Shown: piece by piece, positions 22,970-32,900 of the stretch
Numbering within the stretch: the stretch's first letter is position 1
How the letters are laid out: each line of letters opens with the position of its first letter
Assembly: GCF_040436345.1 (NCBI RefSeq)
Contig: NC_133215.1
Span: 22,060,806-22,124,805 of the forward strand
DNA length: 64,000 nucleotides
Origin: Pagrus major
Lineage: Eukaryota > Chordata > Actinopteri > Spariformes > Sparidae
Reading direction: 5' to 3'
Translations under genes and position numbers: made by a program
Notes under the pieces: model-generated
Seen by the model: only the letters and a program-made list of their open reading frames with translations
Databases searched by the model: none
What the model was told of the DNA's origin: nothing

Positions 22970-24701
22970 CTGAAACAAATGGGAAGATGACCAAATATAA
23001 AGACACAGCAAACATAATGATGGTCTGTTACACTGTTACAGTTTTTACATGTCTAAGAGTTGTCTGTTTCATGTGAGGGACGTCTTGCTTTTCCTGAGAC
23101 AACAAAGCATCAACAAAGAAATGAATGAAGAAGTGTGACTCAGTATACCAGTCATAGATGTCCTCTGTTCCAGGGTCAGGTTTCACCTGCATCCACTGAC
23201 CGATGGACCACAGCCTCACCACGCTACAGTGAGAGACATCTTGGCTTCTCTCATCAGCCTCTGTGATGGGAATCTCCTCGCAGCACAGGAAGTAACTGAA
23301 ATGGTAAATCAGGATTAAAGTGGATGAAATATTTTCTTCAGTTCAACTGAACTGAACTGAATGAACTGAAATATTTTCTTATCTTTTTGATCTACGATCA
23401 AAACTAAAGAAATAGAAGGTGGAGATATCATCCACACTCACAACTCTGTGTCACCGACTGTTCCCGCTTCACTCTCTCCACCCTGCTCTAAATCCGCCTG
23501 CTGCTGCTGCTCGTCTCCGAGTCTGTCCACATTCCAGCGCATGCGTTTGTAAATGCCGGTGTCGACCCAGGCCAGGTAGGGCGTCGGCTTACAGTAGAGG
23601 AACGTGGTCAGCCTCAGTCGTCCGAGATGAATCTGACCGATGCAGAAGTGAGAGACACTGGGAAGGCAAACCGAAGAGTAAAAAGTGGATTGTTATAGCC
23701 ACAACAGTGACATGATTCAGCTGGTAAAAAGAAAATAGAATATAAGCATCTAAACACAAAAATACCAAACAAATGGGGGAATGAGCATTTGTAGGGAAAT
23801 TAATTTATGCTGCCAACAACATCAAGCCATCTATCAGAGTGGACAGCAGGGAATAGGCCATATTGATTTCCTTTGTTGTGTTTATAATATGGGCACTGCA
23901 AAGCCTCAAATGATTACAGGCTTGGGCAATTTGTCTCCAAGATGTCTTTTACAGACATTTTGATGATTTAGGGCAGCATTGCTGGATATAAAATGTGGCT
24001 TTAGATAAAAGTATAAACGATATAGGAGGATTTATTGGCAGAAATGGGATATAATATTCATTATTAGGTTTTGATCAGTGTGTAACCACCTGGAAATAAG
24101 AACTGTTGTGTTTTTGTTACCTTAAAATGAGCCTTTTATATCTACAGAGGGAGCAGGTCCTCTTCTACAGAGACCGCCATGTTTGTACAGTAGCCCAGAA
24201 CAGACAAACCAAACACTGGCTCTAAACAGGCATGGAGTGTTTTTTAAAGGGGAAGGCGAGGGAGGCATATTCAGTTGGTTGTGATCTGCAGCTTCACTGC
24301 TAGAAGCTGCTTCATCCTACACGCTAGACCTTTAAGAGGATGTTGTCCGATACAGAATTTGAGCCGGTTATCTGGTCAGGATCAAGTGTCTCAGCCTTTG
24401 AAGCACAGCGTGTGTTTCCTCTTATACATGCAATGGTTTGTTATTACTCAGGAAACAGAGTTAAATTAGGAAACGTGGATCATATACACGAAACCAAATG
24501 CTGCATGAGTAAAGTCACCCTTTCATTATATGATAATTTAATGTATATTTGTAAGTCTGACTACCCCATGAAGACTTTTTGTTCTGTTAGGTTGTGTCTG
24601 AGCCACTGTGACATGTTTTTATCTTCCATATTTGAAAACCCAATTATTTAAAATTGAAGCCTATAAAAGAAGAAATTGGTAAAATATGTATATTTGGTGT
24701 T

Positions 24702-24760
<59 letters not shown>

Positions 24761-26097
24761 GTACCTGTTAGGCTCTCTCTCGTCCAAACAGAGGACATTG
24801 TAGCTGGCGTAGGTTATCACCAGCTGCTGCAACCTGTCACACAGCTGCTGAGAGAGATCCAACAGCTGCATGTGGTACACACACAGACAGAAAAGCAGTT
24901 TAGAGTCAACGACTAGCCATTACAATATGATGTTTTCATACAGTGGACACAAATGTCCTTCCTGTTCGGCCACATATACAGTATGCCCCTTTATATCGCT
25001 GAACGCTGCTCGTTCCAACAACTGGAACTCTATCAACAGTCACAAACAGTATTTACTCTGGTCTGAATTTGAGAAACACAATCAAAACAAACCCAAAATC
25101 CAGACTTTTATCAATTGTTGAGAGAGCTGAACATTTTTTTCTTCTATTCAAATCAACCAGCTAGTAAAAATATATATAAAATCAGATTAAAACATAATAT
25201 GATACATCAGGAATATCTGATTTTAAACAGTATTCAAATGTTTTAGATTTGAATGTTATGAAATGGAGAAGGTTTATAAATATTTCACTTATATTTCTCC
25301 CAACTTTTCCTTCAAGGTTTACAAAAGAAACGTCACTTCTGTGTATTTTTTCATCAGCATGGCTACACAACAGTGGTGAGAAACTATATATTCTACCTGT
25401 GCGTGCATGTCATATGGCAAGGTGAGCTGGGACACTGTGCACCTTGCTGTGGATTCCACATGGTTAAAGAAAGGCTGACAAGTGTAGATGAACTCTGGTA
25501 CTGCAGCAGCAAGAGCCTCTCCCTCTAGATGCCCCAGTCTGCAAAAACACACACATGAAATAAGAAACAGTAGAAACACCCCAGTAAAATAAGTGCTTTA
25601 TGACTAGCTGGGACCCTACCTACTAACGACACACTCCTGTAAGTCATCTGCTTTGCTCATGAGGAACTGGAGCTGTATTTGCATGGACTGGAGGCTCCCC
25701 TCCACCACAGAGCTGTAGGCGTCATAGTCACAGCCGCAGGCCGCCTCGTCACCACAGGGTGGCGCCAGAGCAACGTTAGCCAACAGCAACAGTGACTCCT
25801 CCACCTCTGAAACAAGTACAGAAAGGAGCAAAGCCATCATTCTGCTTCATTTTCCCCATTTCAAAATTAATTCATTTAAAGCGATGGTGCATCTCAAGAT
25901 CGTGGTTCTTTGTTTGTTTTAATAAAAGCTGCGACATCAAATGTGGGCTCATAATCAGTGAACGCACTGTGAAAAGGAGAGCGATACAGGTAAGATACTA
26001 ATTAAACTGTGGACAATAACTTACCTCCTTGCCCAATGTTTTGAAGATTGTCCATGCAGTCTGACTCCTCGCAGCTCATGTCCTCAACCTCTGTCAT
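22843..26097 (-). CDS. c19orf67: C19orf67 homologue (UPF0575 family), seven coding exons
   Basis: Coding exons on the minus strand are 26097-26025, 25806-25620, 25538-25397, 24865-24765, 23657-23442, 23295-23149 and 22969-22843. All have GT/AG borders and matching phases, giving 993 nt and 330 residues; human C19orf67 is about 358. Landmarks shared with the human protein are SKADDLQ (about 75-81), the LLDLSQQL...LVITYAS segment (135 on), YKRMRW (204-209), YFLC (241-244), LWSIGQW (268-274), DIYDWILC and the C-terminal DEPSS...DFLQQLLLSQ. It looks cytosolic, with no signal peptide, membrane segment or known catalytic motif. The family has no established biochemical role that I know of. The N-terminus (MTEVEDMSCEESD) is acidic and shorter than the human Pro-rich one. 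The gene converges on the prr36-like gene and diverges from pkn1. Confidence 0.88.
23149..23295 (-). CDS. c19orf67: C19orf67 homologue exon 7
   Basis: A 147-nt exon with acceptor ACCATTTCAG and donor GACTG|GTATAC. It encodes FYFLCCEEIPITEADE and VVRLWSIGQWMQVKPDPGTE then DIYDW. The LWSIGxW core is among the most recognisable signatures of this family. Confidence 0.9.
23442..23657 (-). CDS. c19orf67: C19orf67 homologue exon 6
   Basis: A 216-nt exon with acceptor GCCTTCCCAG and donor GAGTT|GTGAGT. It encodes SVSHFCIGQIHLGRLRLTTF, YCKPTPYLAWVDTGIYKRMR and W, then a Gln/Glu-rich linker (DEQQQQADLEQGGESEAG). The human protein has YCAPTAY and YLYKKMRW at the same place. The linker is the variable part. 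Confidence 0.88.
24118..24337 (+). repeat. Interspersed repeat (AATGAGCC ... ACACGCTAGACCTTTAA)
   Basis: Contains the series TTAAAATGAGCCTTTTATAT, GAGCAGGTCCTCTTCTACAG, AGACCGCCATGTTTGT, AGTAGCCCAGAACAGACAAA, ATTCAGTTGGTTGTGATCTG and TCCTACACGCTAGACCTTTA. I recognise this as a widespread teleost element. It sits in an intron of the C19orf67 homologue, antisense to it. Confidence 0.75.
24707..24762. repeat. (GT)n microsatellite at a splice donor
   Basis: About 56 bases of GT repeat with one interruption. On the minus strand it is a CA tract starting within a few bases of the exon 5 donor of the C19orf67 homologue. Confidence 0.95.
24765..24865 (-). CDS. c19orf67: C19orf67 homologue exon 5
   Basis: A 101-nt exon with acceptor CACATGCAG and donor ACAG|GTACAC. 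It encodes LLDLSQQLCDRLQQLVITYA and SYNVLCLDEREPN, matching the human LLEISQQL...LVLMYASF segment. Its donor sits directly against a GT/CA microsatellite that begins the downstream intron. Confidence 0.88.
25397..25538 (-). CDS. c19orf67: C19orf67 homologue exon 4
   Basis: A 142-nt exon with acceptor TTTTTGCAG and donor ACAG|GTAGAA. It encodes LGHLEGEALAAAVPEFIYTC followed by QPFFNHVESTAR, aligning with the human region containing AKAMPTFLQMCEPYF. Confidence 0.85.
25620..25806 (-). CDS. c19orf67: C19orf67 homologue exon 3
   Basis: A 187-nt exon with acceptor TTGTTTCAG and donor TAG|GTAGGG. It encodes residues 25-87: a Leu-rich helix (EVEESLLLLANVALAPP), a Cys-containing linker and the MQIQLQFLMSKADDLQECVV helix that aligns with the KKADDFQ region of the human protein. 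Confidence 0.85.
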
Positions 26098-26115
26098 GTA
26101 GATAACTTAGTGTTT
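26025..26115 (-). CDS. c19orf67: C19orf67 homologue exon 2 (start codon)
   Basis: On the minus strand the acceptor TCTGTCTTTAG precedes 26115. The ATG is at 26097-26095 and the donor GGAG|GTAAGT follows 26025. Bases 26115-26098 are 5' UTR. The encoded start is acidic (MTEVEDMSCEESDCMDNLQN). Confidence 0.75.
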
Positions 26116-26398
26116 CTAAAGACAGAAAAGTGTTAGCCTTGTTACCCGCTAATTAACTTAATGCTAGCGAGCTGGCTAACTGCCGCGATGCTAGCAATAC
26201 ACCCAGATATTAGCAAAGAAACAGCCTGAGACAACAACTGGATACTTCTTGTTTTTTGTTTTGTTTGTTTTCTGGCCGACGATACCCACAAGATGAAACA
26301 CGTCCGATCGTGCTGTAGTCTGTTGATTTAAACGTCTCACTGACACATTAGATAACTTTTACGTTAGCTACTTAGCTAGCAGTTGAGCTACATGCTAC

Positions 26399-26451
26399 CT
26401 TCTCCTCCACGTCAACGTTCTCGTTGGTTGAACTTGCCGGGTCAAAGGTCA
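26399..26451 (-). promoter_or_regulatory. Probable non-coding exon 1 and promoter of the C19orf67 homologue
   Basis: On the minus strand a donor GAGAAG|GTAGCA lies at 26399/26398, upstream of the exon 2 acceptor. The sequence just 5' carries a direct repeat of nuclear-receptor half sites spaced by one base (plus strand GGGTCAAAGGTCA, 26439-26451). It is followed by an ACGTCA CRE half site (26453-26458). The exact transcription start is unknown. Confidence 0.45.
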
Positions 26452-27675
26452 AACGTCACAGCTTCCCAGCAAGAAAAAATAAAACGTAATTACAACCTTT
26501 ATTTTTATTCTGCACCTTTTAAAACGTTTGTTTGAGGTTCACCATACAAAAAATATAAAACAAATTTATGGAACAAAAGTGGGCTAATTTTTCTTAGATT
26601 AGCGTTGCAGCTAAAACATTAGCTAGCTCAGGGATTGATCAACAAAAATAACTTAATAATAACTTTAATAATCAAGTTTAGTCACTTCTCATGTGAGGAT
26701 TTGCAGGATATATGATTTTGTGCAATGTTGTGTATCTTTCAGTCCTACTTGCCTCACATAATGATGACGTGTGAATATGATAGCAGGAAGAATATTAAAG
26801 TTATGAAGTTAAAACAGATTAAAAAAGATTAGCAGTTCATGTAGACCTTTAAATAGCCATTTGTATTGAATAATATGTGTAACAAATAGCCTATTACTTT
26901 CTAATAACAACATAAACATTTACGTTATTCACTCTTTGGCATGCACAATGGCAAATGATATTATCAAGCCTGTTCAATCAGTTTGTTTTAAAGATAGTGT
27001 TTACAGCATATCTTTAACATACATGCATTTGGAAAAATAGCAAGAACATCATTGTTCCTATGAAAACAGAGATGACATTGTCCAGAGTCTTTTCGAAAGT
27101 AATGATGGTTTGATGGTTTGACCTATTTCTGTCAGTCTGTCCTCTGACCTCCCCTATATCCCCTACACACAGAGAAGCCTGAGTCACATATCTTATCCTG
27201 TAAAGGATCAGTTTATTCAGTTTATTCTCAATTGTGACAGCACAGATTTTCACGTCATGTGCATATACAGGAGGATATGTTTTGTGTATCCCGGAGCATT
27301 AACGTCACTCTGTTCCTGCTTCCTTCCTGTATTTCTGCTGGATAATTTTCATTATGCAAATCTGTCATGCAAATGTAGCCTGGTTCAACTTCTCTATCAC
27401 ATCTACTAAAGACACCCACTCACACCACCTAAACATCACCTAACCCTATTATGAGTTTCTCTCACGCACCAACGCACACAGGATTTGTAATAATACATTA
27501 TTATCGTGTCTGTTAAATGAGATAAACTTCAGTTGTGCTTTGGAGCATCTTTTACAGTTAAATTATTCTTCTATTATTATTCTGACAAATAAGCAAAAAT
27601 ACTTCATTACATGTACATACTCATGTAACTTTTTATGGCAGAAGCAGTTTGTGGAAAAAAACAAAAAAGGACTAC

Positions 27676-27770
27676 GCAATAAACGTGAAGACTTGAGGTA
27701 CAACATGACTTGAGACTTGACTGCCTGAAGACTTGATCTGAGTTGAGACTTAAAAGGAAAAAACTCAAGA
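27676..27770 (-). repeat. ACTTGAGACTTGA-type dispersed repeat
   Basis: Repeated GACTTGAG/AGACTTGA units in imperfect tandem, a pattern common in fish interspersed repeats. A reverse-looking relative with AAGTCAAG units lies at 51545-51640. Confidence 0.5.
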
Positions 27771-27954
27771 AAAAAGAAAAGAAAATAGAAATAAAAAAGA
27801 CAGGAGAGCAACAGGAAGGCCTCACATAGCCACGAGATAAGAATAAGGAAAACAGCAGATAATAACTTTATAATAAACTAACTGACTGAAACATGATTAG
27901 ATGCTTCAGGGCAGCCATTTCAGGTTATAATCCTTTTGTTTCCAGAACAACACC

Positions 27955-28175
27955 TGTGAAATCTCTCAACAGTTACTGGATAGATTGCCTTGAAATTTAG
28001 TTCAGACAATAATGGCCGCCTCTGGATGAATTTTAATAACTTAACGACATTCCCATTAACCTCAGCTGTACTTGAGCATGCTAACCACCTAAACTAAGAT
28101 GATGAACATGGTAAACACGTCTAACATCAGCGTGTTAGCATAATGATGTTAGCATTTAGCTAAAAGCAACACTGT
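27955..28175 (+). repeat. TTAGCATGCTAAC family repeat, copy 1
   Basis: Landmarks in order: TCTCAACAGTTACTGGATAG, ATTGCCTTGAAATT, TGGATGAATTTTAATAACTT, CATTCCCATTAACCTCAGCT, GATGATGAACATGGTAAACA, CATCAGCGTGTTAGCATAAT and ATGTTAGCATTTAGCT. This is a well-known dispersed teleost element. Relatives occur at 48185-48350 and, inverted, at 57722-58142. Confidence 0.75.
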
Positions 28176-28409
28176 AAACTACCTCTATGGGTGCAAAATA
28201 TACGAAAAGATAAGATTCGCTGTTAGACAAAACAACATTATGTAAACATTTGAAAAAATGATAAATTCCACCTCATCCAGCTACAATATTAAATTGCTTG
28301 TTACCATTTTTCCAAATCACTGAAAGAAGTTTTGTGGCTCAATTTCTCAAAACTCTAAACACAAAACTGAAAACATCTCCAATTTGTGTGAAAAGGATTA
28401 ACTTCTCAG

Positions 28410-28700
28410 ATGTCAGATCAACTTTATTGTCGCTTCCACAATATGTTAAAAAAAAAAACATACAGAGGTGTGAAATATCGTTTCTCCTTATCCCAACTAC
28501 TACTAGAAATATATGAATATGTGGAGAATTTGAATTTTATAAGTAGACAGGATGAGCTATAAATGTACAGGATGAGATGGCAAAGTAGCAATCATGATAG
28601 TGCAAATAGTCCAAAGGTCCATAGCTTACGTGCGGGTATGAAAATGACTCGTGCAGTGGTTTGTGTGAGTGCATGTGTGTGTTGGGGAGGTTAGGGGTAA
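28410..28700 (+). repeat. CAACTTTATTGTC-type repeat
   Basis: Starts TCAGATCAACTTTATTGTCG and continues with ACATACAGAGGTGTGAAATA, CGTTTCTCCTTATCCCA and AGTGCAAATAGTCC. The TTTATTGTC...GAAATnTCGTTTCTC order is typical of a dispersed teleost element. It lies just upstream of the pkn1 promoter. Confidence 0.6.
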
Positions 28701-28939
28701 GTCACAAGTAATATCAATTCAACAGCACACATTCAATAACCCTTTCTCTGAAAAGTGTGGTTATTGAAGTACATTCTGATAATCATGTATACAATATATA
28801 TATATTTTTTAACTCAGGACTTGTATTTAGTGTTAAACGCACAGGTACCTCCTCCACCATGAAAGCACCACTGTGTTGTCATTAAAACACGTTCAACAGT
28901 TGGTTCAACACAAGTTTTAGCGACAACGACATCTAGTGC

Positions 28940-29660
28940 CGGTCACGTGGCACACGAGGGCGCGCTCCCGCCGCCCAGCCGTGGACCAATGAACGCCCGG
29001 GCGGCATTGCTCGTCTCGTGCGTCGGCCGCGCGCAGTAGGGTCTGGTGTAACTGGTGTGCGCTCCTCTGCCGTCAGTCAGCCGCTGTTTGAATGTGAGCA
29101 GATGTAGTCCTCAGCCGTCCCGCGGCACCGCAACCAGCACCGTGTTCGTGTCTGCTGCTCCGACTCCATCCAGCGGGGGTTTTAACGGACTCGTGGGCTC
29201 CCCATTGTCCCTCGCTGTGGCTGTGTGAGCGGCTCGTGAAGGACTGACAGGCGGCTTTTTGTGTGTGGCATGTGATGCAGACAAGAGACTGAGGCGTGTT
29301 CGTGTTTCACGGATGTTACCGGGAAAAGCAGAGAGGGAAGAAGAGGCTTTCCCTTCATTTTTCATGCTGTGTGTGTGGATGTGACTTTAGCTGCACCGCT
29401 CGGGTTCAGCAGGACATGACGGAGGAGGAGGGCTGCCGGGCGGGTTTATGTCGGGCTCTTGCTAGCTGTTGAATGGCAAAGCGCTCAGAGAATAAGATGA
29501 ACAATGACCGTGGGGCTCAGTAGTTGTGTTTGGATGCTCCCGTGCGGTTATCTAGGTGTTTTTTAAACCGCGCAGAGAGTGTACGCGCTGTTATTTGTCT
29601 GAAGTAAGAGCTAACACGCTGAAACGCAAAGGGAGGTTCAGTTCAGGCGCGGCCAGGCGA
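28940..29660 (+). promoter_or_regulatory. pkn1: pkn1 GC-rich promoter and leader region
   Basis: This is the only strongly GC- and CpG-rich stretch in the window. It carries a CACGTG E-box (28944-28949), a CCAAT box (28986-28990) and GC-rich clusters around 28960-29035, then leader sequence ahead of the pkn1 start codon at 29895. The transcription start is not fixed by the sequence. If it lies near 29000-29050, the unspliced leader would be about 850-900 bases and would contain many upstream ATGs. Confidence 0.6.
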
Positions 29661-29894
29661 GCCAACAATGCGGATTACCTCTTGACTGTTTGCCTTTGTG
29701 TCAATACAGACTTGTTTGTATAAAGTTGAGATAACACTCGCAGGACAAATAGCCGGCCCTTCTCCATTTATCGTTTTATGTTATTGTCCCGGAAAAGGAG
29801 ACGATACGTTGACGTGTGGTACAAAAAACCCCACATGTGCACTGGTCGTCTGTGAAGCTGCAAACTGACTGAAAACACAGCGACAGGGACAACG

Positions 29895-29915
29895 ATGGCG
29901 AACGACTCCATACAA
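29895..29915 (+). CDS. pkn1: pkn1 coding exon 1
   Basis: Seven codons, MANDSIQ, with ATG in a GGACAACGATGG context (G at +4) and donor CAA|GTAAGT. The phase-0 boundary after Gln matches the join to Ser-Asp-Pro in exon 2 and the arrangement expected for PKN1. Confidence 0.8.
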
Positions 29916-32900
29916 GTAAGTGATGAAGTTTGATGACCTGCCACCTGCTTGCATGGTTTAACAACATTTATCTTCATTGACCTGTAACCCTTTGTCCTGA
30001 GCAGGATCTTGGGTGGTCCTCTGAAAGTCAAACTCCACCCAGATGCATATTTTATACCAACTCTTGTTTTTTAATGGTGACCCCTTAAAATTAAGCTAAT
30101 ATCTACTTGTATATTTATGAGCAGTTCAACAAAAGAGTGTTTTTTTTTTCCTTCTCCAAACTGACTTGAAAGATTTTTAAAGGATGGAAATGTGAAAGTA
30201 TTCACATGGCTATTAGAGCCCGACCGATATGCCATTTTTGGGGCCGATACCAATATTGGGTAGTAAAAAATTCTAGTATTTATATATCGGCTGATATACA
30301 CACATTTGTTGTAGTGTTCCCTCAAATGTTATCGAACACATGTTATAATTATAAATCACCCCATGCAACCACTGTGTTCTTTGAAATGGAAACAAACTGT
30401 TTAAATATCGGCTGATATTGATATATCTGCGCTAGGTCAATATCGGCATATAAAATCAGCCAACCAATATATCGGTCAGTCCTTCTAGCTGATAAATACG
30501 GCTGCTAGAATAAAGCCAAAATGCTTCCATCGACTTTACAAGAGCAGCATTTTACAATCACTCGGACATTAGGAAGCTGTTTGCAACTTTAAAGTTGATT
30601 TATGATCCACCAGTAAACACAGGAGGAGAAAAAAACAAACAAGAACATGGACTATTACATCATCCATCTTGGCTCACTACGTCTAAGCCTCTCTTGCCCT
30701 CAGGTGTGCTAAACTACCATATAACTGTCGGTTAGGAACTTTGTAAAATGCTAAAATGTGAAATTATTGGTTATTTTCTCGGTATCGCCATAATAAACAG
30801 GTAATAATCGGTTGGCTGAAAATATCCATATCTTTCATCACTAAATTTTATGCAATGGTAATGATCTTTAGGTATGTGACCCCTGAGATTTATTCTAGGT
30901 CCAGACGCCCAAGAAAAAAAAACACTGGAATGATCCACACAGATAAACTAAAAATCAATTAGGGCACAGGTTTGTATTGACATACAACTCAATACAAAAC
31001 TACATTACTGTCTGGTGGTAATGCCATTGGGGAGATTCAAACAACTAGAGCCTGACTGATACTAGATTTTTAGGCCCAATAGCAATATTGGGTTGTAAAA
31101 AAATATTCTTTCTTCATCACCATATAATTTAAATGTGGTTATCAGACACTTGTGACAAAGATGAGTATGTAATGGAGGCAGGAGGTTTTACAGTTTAACA
31201 ATAAACTTTACTGTGCCAGGACATATTAAACGTTACCAGGAATTTAAAATGATAAATTCCCAAGCATCTTTTTCATAATGTTCTGGAAAAAAAAAAGAAG
31301 TAGTAGTTTTCATATCGGTGCATATTGGTCAACATATACACCATTACCAATATATCTGTGAAAGGCCTATATCGGCCAAGCAATATATCACTCAGGCCCT
31401 ACACATAACTTAGGAAAAGCCCCATAATAGGATGATTTAACGAGGCTGTCTGTGAATGCATCTTGGGTGAGAATAGGTGAAATATTCCTTATTTCCTCAA
31501 GAACCTTTGGTGGCGCCAGGACCCCCCTGCGTGATACCACCAACCACTCAGTCGAATTGGAAATCGATAGTCTGTTGTAAATAATGTATGATGGGACACT
31601 TTCTGGTTTTGGAGGAGTCACCTTGGTGTTGTACTTTATTATATTTTCCAAGATGTCTAACTGTAGTTTTGTGCTGTTGTGAGTGCATATGCAGAGGGTA
31701 AAGGCGGGTGCACGCAGGCACAATAGTGGTGCTTGTTATGAAACAACACACACCATCCCCAACTCCCTTTAGACATGACTCCTTCATGAAAGCATCAGCC
31801 AGCAGGGAGGCTGCCTATTTTGCATTTTTCTGGGTGTAGCTGTGCGCTGAGGTAAACCATCCGCAGTTTCCTGGTGAGCATGTACACATGGGTTGATTGA
31901 TCTTTGCTTTGCTCTGATGAGCATTATGAACTTCATACCACTGAACTTAGTAAGCTATAGTGTTCCATTTGAGCTACTTGACACACTGACTTTTGAGTCT
32001 AAGCATGCGTCATCATGTATCGGTTAACATGCAAGTGTTAAGCTGCGCACAGTTCAGAAGTACAGGTGTTGGTGGCGTCATGCAGGTGAAGCAGGTGTAT
32101 GCACCTCCCCTGTTTGCTCAGCAGTCCTGCATTCTTGTTTGCACTTTAGGAACTCTGATGTCATTCAGTTGAGAAGGAAGTGCAGGCAGTGAAACAGGAG
32201 ACAAGTTAGCATTGATGTACCCTATTATTAGAAGCAGCCAAGTGAGGAACAGGTGCACGTGGGACAATAATGGAAATCAGTTTTAGGCGGCGTAAGAAGA
32301 TTTGAATTAAAACAGGCTTTCACATTCACAAACCCTGTTCCTCTTAGTTTGTGTGTGTGTGTGACGTCACTAAATGTTAACTAAACGCTCAACCATCCTT
32401 TGTAGCCCACTTCTTTTCCATCAACCATTTGACCCATATTTGTCCTTTTCCTTAATTTGCATTATAAGTAACAACACGTTCTGTTTACGGATTGATGTCT
32501 GATTTTATACAGGCACACGAGAATTTATATTCTTTATATAGTTTTCTTCATATGACCGAGAGGTGGTCTCCTGGTGACATAACATGGACCTGTTGGTCAG
32601 TCTTCTGTCCACTGTTCACTCACTTGTTAAGTTGTATGTGCTCTTTTCTGATTCCCAAGAAATTTTCAATTTATCCTTGACACGTCTCTACTACACTTAA
32701 GTCTCCACTAAATGTTCATTTATCTGTCTTTTCCTCTTTAATTTGCTTCAGGAAATCATGAACCCCACCATGTGTCAGTAATAAAATGAGTCACAGTCTG
32801 TTTTTAATTACGCTGCTTAAGAGCACCATGTTATCTAACTGCTTTTAAAAGCTTTGTGCTGTGTTACTTCACCACTTCAACCAGGTCTAATTCTTACTTT

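Larger units (their letters stand above)
26459..28900. other. Divergent spacer between the C19orf67 homologue and pkn1
   Basis: AT-rich with no supported gene. It holds two ATGCAAAT octamers 13 bases apart (27354-27361 and 27367-27374) and three interspersed repeats (27676-27770, 27955-28175 and 28410-28700). The open frame at 27563-27825 on the minus strand is low-complexity. Confidence 0.6.

Noticed and set aside
30206..30415. 69-codon frame in pkn1 intron 1
   Set aside because: It lies inside the GACCGATAT dispersed repeat and has no coding signature.
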